Shown one piece after another: positions 49,264 through 58,810 of a DNA stretch of 64,000 nt (positions are counted from its first letter, which is position 1; each line of letters begins with the position of its first letter). The stretch lies in the NCBI GenBank assembly GCA_024762925.1, contig JANTGM010000009.1:33445-97444 (forward strand), given 5' to 3'. The notes below the pieces were generated by a model, which was not told the origin of the DNA, did no database searches, and saw only the letters and a program-made list of their open reading frames with translations. The DNA is from Kofleriaceae bacterium (lineage in GTDB: Bacteria; Myxococcota_A; Polyangia; Haliangiales; Haliangiaceae). The position numbers and the translations under genes are program-made.

Positions 49264-50703
49264 CTAACTGAGTCGCCCCAGCAGTTGCTTTGCTACTGGC
49301 AGATTTGGGTTGATGGCGAGCGCTTCTCGCAAGTGATACCTCGCGCGCTCCTGAGAGCCATCAGCGGCACAGAGCAGGGCAAGCGCTACAAGAGCGTTGG
49401 GCCAAGGTCGGCGGCCGAATAAGAATTCTTCTGCGATCCCTCGTTCCTTTCGTGCGAGTTCTGCCCGGTCTCCATCCTTGTCAACTCCTGCGCGAAAGCG
49501 GGCCCAACAGAGGTAGGCTTCGTAGACGGGGTGGTCAGGGTGGTTGCGACACGCACCTGCGATGCCCGACACGGCTTTGAATGCTTCCCCAGCGACGAGT
49601 GCGGCCTGTCCTCTGCGAAAGAATTCTTCTGAGACCGAAGGATCTTTGACATCAAAGGCCCATGGACAGGTCAATTCACTGCGGCGGGCAACAAGCGCAT
49701 CGTTGTAGCGACCTCGACTTGCAGGGTCCATGAGTGTTTGACGCGCCTCAAGCACCTGCTGCCAGTTCGCCGCGACTAGGTGCGCCTTGTCACCCAAGTC
49801 TACCGCCGCAAGCTTCTCGGGCGAGAAGCGCATCGATAGTACCCGTGCGGCATAGTCGACCAGCTTTGGATTGGCGTCGCGAGTAACCTCAAGGACCTCA
49901 TAGTAGCTTGCGTTTGAGAGCCTCTGGCTTCGCGCTACGAGGTGCTGACGCATCGTCACAATGTGCATCCTCGCCTGTGTACTCTCGTCGGGCGGAGTCT
50001 TCGAGCAACGTGCAGCGCCCGCGGAGATCAAGCCCCAAAGTAAGCGCCCAACCATCTCGCCCTGGTTGGTGGACACCAGTCGCTGCACGGTCTTCGTTCC
50101 GTCGAGGCGTTTGCAGACCTCAACTTCGGGCACGTAGAGCGCTCGCTCTTCTCGAAGCTTGGCTACAATACTCGTTGCCGTCACATAGTCGTGTACGTGC
50201 CATCGGAGGCACTCTCGCACAAGTTCCAAATCGACTTGGCGCGAGCCCTTTACGATGCGGGCTGTATCGGTAGTTGGGTCGATACTCACACCAAGCTTCA
50301 ACACCGCTCGGGCGTAGGGGCCCGACATTCGTCCGGCGAAGCGCATGCGCAACACTTCCTGAAGTTCCGATTCGATGTCGTCACCCGTTGCTGTGTTGAG
50401 CACAAAGTGACAACGAGCTTCCATTGCACGTGCATGGGCCTCGGCGCTTGTGCCCACCATTAGAACGCCAGGAGGAGGATCGTAATCTCGCCAAGCAACT
50501 GCCGCTGCCGCTGCGCGTTTCGACTCGGCATCCAGAAGCACGATGTCGGGAGCGCCAGTATCGTTGGTTGGTCCGTCCGCACTCACACGGTCCCAAGTCA
50601 CATGGTGACCCCGCTGCTCAAGCGCTTCTTGGAGGGGCATGGCGGCACCGAGGTCCGCCAATGAGAGAATGATCGTGGCCAAGGCCGGAATTTTCGCAGG
50701 CAA
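49264..50703 (-). CDS. Receiver-like/J-domain-like/TPR protein
   Basis: 479 residues. The N-terminal ~115 residues resemble a degenerate receiver (ATIILSLADLGAAMPLQEALEQRGH, IVLLDAESK). The middle (about 135-260) is a helical module with RLLWGLISAGAA, as in DUF4388/PATAN-like signalling proteins. A J-domain-like segment follows (SYYEVLEVTRDANPKLVDYAARVLSMRFSP, MDPASRGRYNDAL) but without HPD, so classical Hsp70 activation is unlikely. The C-terminus has TPR-like repeats ending YHLREALAINPNLPVAKQLLGRL. TTG starts at 50703 or 50682; no ATG until later. Seen in myxobacteria; role unknown. Confidence 0.7.
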   Translation of the reverse strand: MPAKIPALATIILSLADLGAAMPLQEALEQRGHHVTWDRVSADGPTNDTGAPDIVLLDAESKRAAAAAVAWRDYDPPPGVLMVGTSAEAHARAMEARCHFVLNTATGDDIESELQEVLRMRFAGRMSGPYARAVLKLGVSIDPTTDTARIVKGSRQVDLELVRECLRWHVHDYVTATSIVAKLREERALYVPEVEVCKRLDGTKTVQRLVSTNQGEMVGRLLWGLISAGAARCSKTPPDESTQARMHIVTMRQHLVARSQRLSNASYYEVLEVTRDANPKLVDYAARVLSMRFSPEKLAAVDLGDKAHLVAANWQQVLEARQTLMDPASRGRYNDALVARRSELTCPWAFDVKDPSVSEEFFRRGQAALVAGEAFKAVSGIAGACRNHPDHPVYEAYLCWARFRAGVDKDGDRAELARKERGIAEEFLFGRRPWPNALVALALLCAADGSQERARYHLREALAINPNLPVAKQLLGRLS

Positions 50704-50733
50704 TCAGCCCTGGGGGCAAGGAAGAGGCTATGC

Positions 50734-52497
50734 TTGCAACGAATGCCGTATGGAGGTCGATGTTTTGCGGCACTCTGTGCGCTCCTCCTCCTGCTCACCT
50801 CTCGCACGGTTTGGGCTGACGAAGAAGCCACACAGTCTGCGCCCAAGCTCGGATCTTACGAGCGTGGAGCATTGAACCACGCCCTTAAAGCTCGTGGTCT
50901 CGTAATTGAAGATTCGCCCGATGGCAAACTGCTCGACCGCATTGTTGTCGTCAACCTCGATGTCTTTGGAAAAGCGGAAGGGGCGCTGCGATTTCTCAAC
51001 TTCTTGCACGTCACAACTAGGGAACGAGTGATCCGGCGCGAAGTGCTGCTGCGCCCCGGAGACCTCTGGAATTCAGACATCATCTTGGAGACGCAGCGCA
51101 GACTCAAAGACCCCCTATTCACGAGTCTGGTAGTCGTGGTGCCGGTGAAATCCGCCAAGGTCGCGCGTGTCGACCTGCTCGTTGTTACGCGAGACATATG
51201 GAGCTTGCGAATGAACTCGGCCTTCGAGTACTTGCAGGGCAGTCTCATCGGCTTGCAGCTCTCGGTCGCGGAGAACAACATCTTTGGGTTGCGCAAACAC
51301 GGCGCGTTTGTCTTTGACATGACCCAAGGTAGCTTCACCTTGGGGCCGCAATACGTAGATAAGTTCTTAGTAGGCACGCGACTTCAGCTGACCACGCGCT
51401 TTAACGCGATCTTTTCACGGGAAACGCGCGAGTTTGAAGGCACATCGAGTGGCACGAGCCTGGCCTACCCCCTTTGGTCCTTTCGACAGAAATGGGGCGG
51501 GGACGTGAGCGTGACGCACTCCAACTTCATCTCCCGATCATTCTTTGGCGCGGATCTCGAGACTGTTGACTTGGATAACACCCCCGAGGAGGAAGCGCTG
51601 CCTCGAGTGTTTTCTGTTCGAAGTCTCAAAGTCACGAGTCGGGTTCGTCGCTCCTACGGACGAGACATCAAGCAAAACCTGAGCCTCGGACACAGTCTCT
51701 CTGTCTTTCGACCAGACTTCATCGAGGGCTTCGAGGCCAGCGAATCGGAGCGTGAGGCATTTGCCGATCAGGTCTTCCCGCGGTCTGAGCGAATCTCGGC
51801 GCTCTTTGCGCGATATCGCCTGTTCACTCCCAAGTTTGTGATGTATCGCAATCTCAGCAGCTTCGACTTGGCGGAGGATGTTCGCCTCGGGCCCGACATC
51901 TCGGTGGGGGTATCCTTGGCTCTGAAGCCGATAGGTTCCGAGAACTCCTTCTACAAGCCTGACATCTCCGCGTCCTACGTACTCGATTGGGATGGTGATG
52001 GATTCGTTCGCGCAGCAAGTAGAGCAAGTAGTCGAATTCAAGCTGGCGAGTTCATCGACAACTTCTCGCGTTCCTCAGTAAAGGTCGCAACCCCTCGGGT
52101 TGCCAACGCGTTTCGAGTGGTGGCCAAAGCAGACCTCGGGCTTCGGCTGCGAGAGCGTGGGAACGGGCGTTTTCGATTGGGGGGCTCCAATGGCTTGCGC
52201 GGATATCTCATCTCGGAATTCACCGGCCAAAAACAGCTTCTCACCAATGTGGAAGTGCGCTCGATGCCCTTGCGAATTCTCTTTGCGCGGGCTGGCGGCT
52301 TGCTGTTTTGGGACATGGGGCACGCCGCAAATAGGCTCGAAGAGCTGCGAATGAAACACAGCGTAGGCTTTGGGTTGCGAGCCCTTGTGCCCCAGTTGCA
52401 GCCAATCGTATTTCGCTTTGACTGGGCGTTTCCGCTGCAGAAAGCAAATGCCGGATTTCCCGGGCGCATTAGTGCTGGCGTAGCGCAGGTGTTCTAG
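50734..52497 (+). CDS. Omp85/BamA-family outer-membrane protein
   Basis: 587 residues with a signal peptide (CFAALCALLLLLTSRTVWA). One POTRA-like domain (IVVVNLDVFGKAEGALRFLNFLHV...VIRREVLLRPGD, ILETQRRLKDPLFTSLVVVVPV) is followed by a barrel with FRLGGSNGLRGY, the lid-lock motif region of Omp85, ending FPGRISAGVAQVF. Essential BamA has five POTRAs and is ~800 residues, so this is a shorter paralogue involved in export or assembly of surface proteins. The FG-GAP lipoprotein follows at 52520. Confidence 0.85.
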   Translation: MQRMPYGGRCFAALCALLLLLTSRTVWADEEATQSAPKLGSYERGALNHALKARGLVIEDSPDGKLLDRIVVVNLDVFGKAEGALRFLNFLHVTTRERVIRREVLLRPGDLWNSDIILETQRRLKDPLFTSLVVVVPVKSAKVARVDLLVVTRDIWSLRMNSAFEYLQGSLIGLQLSVAENNIFGLRKHGAFVFDMTQGSFTLGPQYVDKFLVGTRLQLTTRFNAIFSRETREFEGTSSGTSLAYPLWSFRQKWGGDVSVTHSNFISRSFFGADLETVDLDNTPEEEALPRVFSVRSLKVTSRVRRSYGRDIKQNLSLGHSLSVFRPDFIEGFEASESEREAFADQVFPRSERISALFARYRLFTPKFVMYRNLSSFDLAEDVRLGPDISVGVSLALKPIGSENSFYKPDISASYVLDWDGDGFVRAASRASSRIQAGEFIDNFSRSSVKVATPRVANAFRVVAKADLGLRLRERGNGRFRLGGSNGLRGYLISEFTGQKQLLTNVEVRSMPLRILFARAGGLLFWDMGHAANRLEELRMKHSVGFGLRALVPQLQPIVFRFDWAFPLQKANAGFPGRISAGVAQVF

Positions 52498-52519
52498 GCT
52501 AAGTGCGGAGTTCACGATC

Positions 52520-55500
52520 ATGAAACACGCTCTACGATTTGCTTTGCTTCTCTTTGTCGCCAGCTCGTGCAAGAGCAAGAAGGACGAGAAACCACAGGAA
52601 ACGCCAGCAGCGAAGGCGTTACCTTCCAAGACAGATCCTGCCTCCCTAATTCGAGCCTCGGCCGATACTGTGTTGGATGAGCTGGCAGCGCTTGAGTCTG
52701 AAAAGGACGTGACCTGCTGGACGAGCTTCCGGCAACTCGATTGGTTCATTGCCGAGAAGAGTTACGACGAATACGCCACGCTCGCCAAAGTGCGAGCAGT
52801 CAAGGCGCTGGTTCGAGCCGCTTGGGCGAAGGCTTCGGCCGCATCGGCCGGCGCGACGATCACAGCCGCGGATGTAGATAGTGCGGTCACCTTGCCCGCG
52901 ATTGCGCTCGAGTCATCACAATCGACTGACTTTGCGGCGTTTACTAACGATATCGGTCTTAAGAACTATTCGGACTATCAGAAGACTGCTGAGCATTGGC
53001 GCGTTGTTCTGGCCGTCTTGCAGGACGAAATCGCCGAAACCGGTGGTCGTCCAAAGCTCAAACCACTGGACCAAGGTGCCTTGCACAGTCTTGCTGGTGT
53101 TGCCACCACCTTGAGCCTGATGTTGCTCAAGGAATCGGCCGCAGCAGCTGAGGGCAGCAAAAGCGAGTTTATCGGTGGGGAAGACGTAAAGACCGCGTAT
53201 CAATCGATTGCCACCACGCATGGCCTCAGCAGTGAGCCAAGAACCCGAGCAGCGCTGCCGAGCTCAGTTGTCAAAGAGCACCTTCAGCCGCTCACGAGAC
53301 GTCTTCTCGACGGCAAGTTCAAGGCACTGAAAGCATTCAACAAGGGCAGCGGTGTGAGCGATACCCCAACAGCTCAGGGAATTGTCGAAGATCTCAATCG
53401 CGTTGCCCGTACGCCTCTCACGCCCGAAGCCGTCACGCTCTTGCAGCGTCAGTTGCAGTCCTTCGTGCACTTCGTCGCGGCTGGGTACAATCCCATGCGT
53501 TCAGACAATTACCTAAGCGACGGCTCCTTTGCCAGTACCGCTGTGGTGCGCAAAGACTATCTCGATACAAGCGAGGTGCAGAACGCCGTCATGCAGCTCT
53601 TTCCTCATCGAATGATGAACAACGGCGACATCGTGGTGCGTTACGAGCCCAATCCGGGACCTATGACCAAGATGCAACTCGAACCCATCGAGATTCGCAT
53701 TCTCGATCACGAAATGAACGGCGTGCGGGATAGCGGTATTCACTGGCTGGTAGCGCGCACGGTCTGGGATGAGCGCGCCTTTGCGATGGACCCGTTTGCA
53801 GCGGAGTATCTCACCGAAGTCGTCTCCATGATGATGGCAACGTGGATGCGTCGTGGAGAGCAACTTGCAAAGGAGATGGGCAAGAGCACAGTCGACGCAG
53901 AGGTCGCTGCGCGGGTGCAGTCGAAGCTCTATGTCATGGTCCCGCCACACGATCCAAGCGAGGGGGCGTGGCCGCCAGAACGGGCTGCAGCCAAGACCGC
54001 CGCATTGGCCGAGTACGGGCATGGGTTCTTCAAAGACGAGACGGCGAATAGCGGACTTCCAAGCACGCTCGCCGACTTCAACGAAGACGGGGAGCGCATC
54101 GCCAAAGATGGCACCACCGCGCCAACCTCATTCGATTTGCAGACCATCATGGGGGGTGGGATTGCCATTGGTGATGTCAATGGCGATGGCTATGAAGACC
54201 TCTATCTCACAGGTGAGTCTCTGGGCAGGTTGTACGTCAATGATGGCAAAGCTCGTCCTGGGCACTTTACGGATGCCACCGAGGCCTTGGGTTTGCCAAC
54301 CATCGACGATGGGCATGGAACGCTCTTCTTTGATTTCGAAGGGGATGGCGACCAGGACCTGCTTGTCCTGCGAAGCAAACACCCATCAGCACTTTTCTTA
54401 CAAGACAAAGGGACCTTTAGCGACGCTGCTGCATCGTTGGGACTGGCAACGCACTACGGAGCTCATGTGGCCCATGTCTTTGACTACGATCGAGATGGCG
54501 ACCTAGACATCTTTGTTGGCTACTACGGCAGCAAAGAAGCCCATGATGCCAAAGGCCAAGCACGCAGCCTACCCTCGATGGATGGTCGCAATGGCTCGCC
54601 AAACCAACTGTGGCGAAACGATGGCGACGCACTCAAGGAGGTCGCAGCATCCGCTGGGGTTGGAGATGTTGGCTGGGCCCTCGCGGTGGGGAGCTTCGAC
54701 TACGATCTCGATGGGTATCTCGACCTCTATTTAGCAAACGACTTTGGTGCCAACGCGATGTTCCGAAATCGCGGTGATGGCACCTTTGAAGATGTGACGG
54801 AGGCCCTCGGTACGGGAGATCGGGGCAGCGGAATGAACGTCGATGTGGCCGATGTGAATCACGATGGCAAGTGGGATTTCTATGTCACAAACATCGACAT
54901 GTTCTCGAAGAACATCAAAGTAGTCTTTCCAAGAGATGAGTCGACTATCGACATCAATCAGTCGCTAACCCGTGCCTTTCAGTACCTAACCGGCAATAAA
55001 CTCTATGTCAGCAATGACGAGGGTGGCTTCACACCGGAAGAGCATTTGCGATTCGAGCCGCACGACCGCGGTTGGGGTTGGGATGCTGCATTCATGGATG
55101 TCGACAATGATGGCGACCAAGATATGTACGTGACCAACGGTTGGGTGCAGGGCTCTTATGCCGGTGGGCAGAAGAATCAGTTCTACATTAATCACAAAGG
55201 CGCCTTCTATTTGGCGCCCGATGATGGTGCGGAGGCCTTCGCTGGCAATACGCGTAGCGCAGCTGCTGTGGACATTGACAACGATGGTGACCTAGACATC
55301 GTCGCAAACAACTTTCGCCAAGGGCCCAGAGTTTTGCGCAACATGCAACGGAGCGGGAACCGTTGGTTGCGAATTGCTCTCCAAGCCAAGGGGAAGAATA
55401 CCAAGGCCATTGGTGCACGTATCGTAGTGACGGCCCGTGGGCGGAAATTTATGAGGCAGAGCAGCGGAGGCCGCGGCTATTTGAGTCAATCCTCCTCGGT

Positions 55501-55621
55501 ACTTTCCCTAGGAACTGGCGATGCGAAGGCTGTGGATGTTGAAGTGTTTTGGCCTGACGGAACAACGAGCAGCGCAAAGGCACTGCCAACTAACAAGGAA
55601 CACTCGTTGGTCCAGGAGTAA
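52520..55621 (+). CDS. CRTAC1-like lipoprotein with FG-GAP/VCBS repeats and UnbV domain
   Basis: 1033 residues. Signal plus lipid-anchor Cys (FVASSCKSK). The first ~530 residues are a mostly helical region I do not recognise. Then seven FG-GAP/VCBS calcium-type repeats appear: DVNGDGYEDLYL, DFEGDGDQDLLVL, DYDRDGDLDIFVGYYG, DYDLDGYLDLYLANDF, DVNHDGKWDFYV, DVDNDGDQDMYVTNG and DIDNDGDLDIVANN, forming a propeller. The C-terminal ASPIC/UnbV domain starts at NRWLRIALQAKG and has GARIVVTARGRKFMRQSSGGRGYLSQ. Propeller proteins of this type bind ligands at the surface. 22 bases after the Omp85 gene. Confidence 0.9.
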   Translation: MKHALRFALLLFVASSCKSKKDEKPQETPAAKALPSKTDPASLIRASADTVLDELAALESEKDVTCWTSFRQLDWFIAEKSYDEYATLAKVRAVKALVRAAWAKASAASAGATITAADVDSAVTLPAIALESSQSTDFAAFTNDIGLKNYSDYQKTAEHWRVVLAVLQDEIAETGGRPKLKPLDQGALHSLAGVATTLSLMLLKESAAAAEGSKSEFIGGEDVKTAYQSIATTHGLSSEPRTRAALPSSVVKEHLQPLTRRLLDGKFKALKAFNKGSGVSDTPTAQGIVEDLNRVARTPLTPEAVTLLQRQLQSFVHFVAAGYNPMRSDNYLSDGSFASTAVVRKDYLDTSEVQNAVMQLFPHRMMNNGDIVVRYEPNPGPMTKMQLEPIEIRILDHEMNGVRDSGIHWLVARTVWDERAFAMDPFAAEYLTEVVSMMMATWMRRGEQLAKEMGKSTVDAEVAARVQSKLYVMVPPHDPSEGAWPPERAAAKTAALAEYGHGFFKDETANSGLPSTLADFNEDGERIAKDGTTAPTSFDLQTIMGGGIAIGDVNGDGYEDLYLTGESLGRLYVNDGKARPGHFTDATEALGLPTIDDGHGTLFFDFEGDGDQDLLVLRSKHPSALFLQDKGTFSDAAASLGLATHYGAHVAHVFDYDRDGDLDIFVGYYGSKEAHDAKGQARSLPSMDGRNGSPNQLWRNDGDALKEVAASAGVGDVGWALAVGSFDYDLDGYLDLYLANDFGANAMFRNRGDGTFEDVTEALGTGDRGSGMNVDVADVNHDGKWDFYVTNIDMFSKNIKVVFPRDESTIDINQSLTRAFQYLTGNKLYVSNDEGGFTPEEHLRFEPHDRGWGWDAAFMDVDNDGDQDMYVTNGWVQGSYAGGQKNQFYINHKGAFYLAPDDGAEAFAGNTRSAAAVDIDNDGDLDIVANNFRQGPRVLRNMQRSGNRWLRIALQAKGKNTKAIGARIVVTARGRKFMRQSSGGRGYLSQSSSVLSLGTGDAKAVDVEVFWPDGTTSSAKALPTNKEHSLVQE

Positions 55622-55624
55622 GGC

Positions 55625-56527
55625 GTGCAAGGGCATCTATGGACCATCGTCCCACACGTTCGGGACATGCTGCTTCCTCCGAGAGAGCACGGAGTGCCGT
55701 GGCGGACCGAACTTGAAGATCCGAGCGTTGGCACGATTCGGCTCACGGGCATCCTCAGCGAAGTCCCGGGTGCCGACCGTCTTGTCATCATCGTGCATGG
55801 CATGGGGGGCAACGCTCGCAAAGGGTATGTGACGCGCCTGGCACACTATGCCAATGCGTTGGGGCTATCGGCGCTTCGGCTCAACCTCCGGGGGGCAGAC
55901 GAGCACGGGCAGGATATCTATCATGGAGGCCTGGTGGCGGATATGGCCGCGGCGGTTGCAAGTCCTCAGCTAGAGAAGTACGAGCATCTGCATGCGATCG
56001 GTTTTTCACTTGGCGGGCACTTGGTGGCAAGTTATGGACGAGACGCCGACCCGCGAATGCGATCGGTTGCAGCGCTGTGTGCGCCGATCGATCTCGACGC
56101 GGCGTGTGACTACATCGATCATCCCAAGCGTGTGTTCTATCGCAGGCACTTGCTCACAGGGCTTCGAGGCTGTGTGGATCGTCTTCATCACTCGCGCTCC
56201 GGCTGGCTAGATGAGTCCAAGCTCTCGGATGTGAAGCTCATGCGGCGTTGGGATGACTTGGTCACAGCCCCACGCTTCGGTTTTTCGTCCGCTCGTGACC
56301 TTTACAGCAACATCGGCGTGGATAGATATCTGACACAGCTAGCAATTCCTACCCTCTTCGTTTTTGCGAACGGGGATCCAATGGTACGGGGAGCGGCAAT
56401 TGCGCCGGCTCTTACCGCCAGCAATCCAAACATAACGATTCGCAGCGTCGCCGGTGGCCATGTGCACATGCCAGAGAAGACCGGGGTTCTCAAGGAGAGT
56501 CTCAAGTGGCTTGTTCGCCACGGCTAA
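55625..56527 (+). CDS. YheT-like alpha/beta hydrolase
   Basis: GTG start 3 bases after the previous stop, so it is coupled. 300 residues with VIIVHGMGGNARKGYV (oxyanion loop), ALRLNLRGADEHGQDIYHGG, nucleophile motif AIGFSLGGHLVAS, acidic residue in VFANGDPMV and the catalytic His in VAGGHVHMP. This arrangement is that of the YheT/abhydrolase 1 (EMB8-like) family of esterases acting on lipid-like substrates. No signal peptide. Substrate unknown. Confidence 0.88.
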   Translation: MQGHLWTIVPHVRDMLLPPREHGVPWRTELEDPSVGTIRLTGILSEVPGADRLVIIVHGMGGNARKGYVTRLAHYANALGLSALRLNLRGADEHGQDIYHGGLVADMAAAVASPQLEKYEHLHAIGFSLGGHLVASYGRDADPRMRSVAALCAPIDLDAACDYIDHPKRVFYRRHLLTGLRGCVDRLHHSRSGWLDESKLSDVKLMRRWDDLVTAPRFGFSSARDLYSNIGVDRYLTQLAIPTLFVFANGDPMVRGAAIAPALTASNPNITIRSVAGGHVHMPEKTGVLKESLKWLVRHG

Positions 56528-56536
56528 GTATTTTAC

Positions 56537-57463
56537 TTAGACGCCAGAGGTCTTGAGGAGGTAGCGGACGAGGTCGCTATGAACGCTCTTGACGGCGTTT
56601 TCCAGAGCTTCCTTGCGCATATTGGGCTCAAACTGTTTGCGAAACGATCGCTTGGGAACTTGAACTTTGGCACCACCTGTTAGAAATGAGATCATTTTTC
56701 CGCGCTCGTTGGAGATGGCAATGCGCAACTCACACTCAAGTTCGACCCAAGGCCCATTCACGACCCGCTGCAGTCGAGTGATGGAAATGTCGACGCCGTA
56801 GTAGGGAAGCTTCAAATCTTCGGCAATGGAAGTGCTGGTGGTTAGGCGCTTGGAATTAGTCAGTTCGGCCAACAGAAGCTTGCGCATGGTCTCGGAGCGC
56901 GCTTTGCGTTCTTTCTTCGTCACACGGCCAGGGGCTTTGTCGGTTGCAGCGCGAACTGTCACAAAGAGATCGGGCTTGCGTGGCGACATGCGCGGCGACT
57001 CTTGGCCTGTGACTCGATAATGGGCGTTTCGAATCTTGCGGCTCTTGAGGTTGTATCGATTGGAGTCGGCGGAAGCCCCAGCCTCTTTGCGAATCACACC
57101 AATCGCTTGGGTGGCACGCTTGCGAACGGTTACGTCTTTGTCGAGAGTTGCCCGCCGAAGTGCTGGAAGCGCCCGAGAGTCACCAAGACCGCCAAGCGCA
57201 GATGCGGCAACTGCACGGACGGCATTGTTCTTGTCACGCAGCGCGCCAACGAGAGGCTTGAGGGCGCGTTTGTCTTTGAGTCGCCCGAGAGAGACTGCAG
57301 CGGCAACTCGCGCCTTGTCCGATTTCGAGCGCGAGAGTCTTTGGCTCAGGTCGCCAATCCTGTCGGCCCGAACGTCGCCAACCGAGAAGCAAAGAACGGG
57401 CACCACAAGTAGCAACCGGATCCCGAGAGCGGCGAGTCTTGACCTGTGTTGCGCTGCGCTCAA
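56537..57463 (-). CDS. Exported HEAT-repeat protein
   Basis: Start TTG 57463 is chosen because GAGG lies 8 bases before it and the product then begins with a signal peptide (LSAAQHRSRLAALGIRLLLVVPVLCFSVGDVRA); the longer frame to 57709 is open but not protein-like. About 308 residues: HEAT-like helical repeats (ARVAAAVSLGRLKDKRALKPLV, NNAVRAVAASALGGLGDSRALPAL, VTVRKRATQAIGVI) and then a basic C-terminal domain with PYYGVDISITRLQRVVNGPWVELECELRIAI. HEAT repeats serve protein binding. Convergent with the YheT-like gene. Confidence 0.75.
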   Translation of the reverse strand: MSAAQHRSRLAALGIRLLLVVPVLCFSVGDVRADRIGDLSQRLSRSKSDKARVAAAVSLGRLKDKRALKPLVGALRDKNNAVRAVAASALGGLGDSRALPALRRATLDKDVTVRKRATQAIGVIRKEAGASADSNRYNLKSRKIRNAHYRVTGQESPRMSPRKPDLFVTVRAATDKAPGRVTKKERKARSETMRKLLLAELTNSKRLTTSTSIAEDLKLPYYGVDISITRLQRVVNGPWVELECELRIAISNERGKMISFLTGGAKVQVPKRSFRKQFEPNMRKEALENAVKSVHSDLVRYLLKTSGV

Positions 57464-57606
57464 ATAGGTTCCTCGGAAAGACTCGAAACGTGCCAGTGAC
57501 GACAGATACTGACCGCGCAACGACTGGCCTAGAATACCACTCGCGCGGATCTGACTTTCAAGTTTTGCCATGCTTGATTTCGACAGTGGTGTGAAGGGGG
57601 ACTGCA

Positions 57607-57636
57607 TTGACGCGTGACTCGGCCAAGCAGTGATAG
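57607..57636 (+). promoter_or_regulatory. Candidate promoter in the 57464-57778 gap
   Basis: TTGACG (57607-57612), an 18-base spacer, then TGATAG (57631-57636), pointing to the gene at 57779 with a ~135-base leader. The remaining part of this 315-base gap between divergent genes shows no gene, RNA or repeat. Confidence 0.35.
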
Positions 57637-57778
57637 AGTCATGCAGAATTGGGGATGAAGAGACGTGATCTCTTTCATCTTTGCTGCGACGTTTGCCTAC
57701 ATGTCGCATGCAGCCACTGACGCAACAATCGAGACGTCAGCTACAACATAGAAATTCACAAGCGCCATTTCTCTACTC

Positions 57779-58645
57779 ATGCAGCTTTCGAACAAGCAGT
57801 ACACAGCCGTGGTTTTTGGTGTGGCGATCATCGCGATGATGTTGGTCACACGTCTTCGTTACTGCGGTGACTTTGCGTTGCCAGACAAGCCGAGCAAACC
57901 CGTTGCTGCCGTTGCGAGTGGACAAGATGTTTCAAAGCGCATTGGACTCTCCTCGGAGGCGTATCGGACCTACCTCCAACGCGATGCCGCATCGTTTGGA
58001 ATTCCTTCCGTGACCGAACAACAAATGGCGGCGGTGTTTCCCTATCAAGTCGATCAAGAACATCATGTGTTGTCGCCTGGTGAGTCGATCGAAGTGTTGG
58101 GCATGAAACTCACACACAGCGTCGAGACCGTGAAGGGGAGCTCGTCCAAGCAGATGATGCTCACCATCGAAAACCTTGGCCACAAAGCGCTGGCCTACCG
58201 GGTTCAAACACGACCGAGTTCGGGCGAAGGGGCCTGCGCGAGCACAAGGCAAGTTCGCCACAATGCTTTGGCGATTCCGGCGGGTGGCACTCTCAAACGC
58301 GCAGAGTGTGTCTACCGAAAGGGCCGCACCTTGGAGATCACCCAGGTCGAAGTCATAGAGCTGCCCGAGTTGGGCTTCCTCTATCTAAGCTCGATGGACC
58401 CTCGAAACTTCGCGTTGGCGGAGCGTACGGTTGGCATGCATGTGGTTCCACTCGATAGGATGTCTTGTCGAGTGCCCCAAGCTGGAACACTTCGAAAGGC
58501 GATTCTGGATGGGCGAGTGAGGTGGCGAGATCAAGCGGATTTCTATGCGCGCCACCGTTGCCAGACCTACTCACTGCCAGCCACTTACAAGGCATTTCAG
58601 GAGGATGGCGAACATTCTTTGCCCTTTGGTGGGGGTGATCTCTAG
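57779..58645 (+). CDS. Membrane-anchored protein of unknown function
   Basis: 288 residues. An uncleaved N-terminal helix (YTAVVFGVAIIAMMLVTRL) anchors a periplasmic domain. Beta-rich middle (IEVLGMKLTHSVETVKGSSSKQMMLTIENLG, LAYRVQTRPSSGEGAC) with Cys in GEGACAST, RAECVYRKG, RMSCRVPQ and RHRCQTYS that could form disulfides. It ends QEDGEHSLPFGGGDL. No family recognised; the immunoglobulin-like strand pattern is a guess. Upstream of the IHF-like gene but 165 bases apart. Confidence 0.6.
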   Translation: MQLSNKQYTAVVFGVAIIAMMLVTRLRYCGDFALPDKPSKPVAAVASGQDVSKRIGLSSEAYRTYLQRDAASFGIPSVTEQQMAAVFPYQVDQEHHVLSPGESIEVLGMKLTHSVETVKGSSSKQMMLTIENLGHKALAYRVQTRPSSGEGACASTRQVRHNALAIPAGGTLKRAECVYRKGRTLEITQVEVIELPELGFLYLSSMDPRNFALAERTVGMHVVPLDRMSCRVPQAGTLRKAILDGRVRWRDQADFYARHRCQTYSLPATYKAFQEDGEHSLPFGGGDL

Positions 58646-58810
58646 CGTGTCGGCTGCAATAATTTGTTCTTATATTTCAACTGCTTACGTTGGTGGCTGA
58701 GACGCCCTACCAAGACGGCGGAAAATTATATGAGTGTTCTCAGCCATTTCGGGCTTGCAGACCCTCCTGGACACCGGCTATTGTTTCTATACACTTAGCG
58801 GAGAAGCGCC

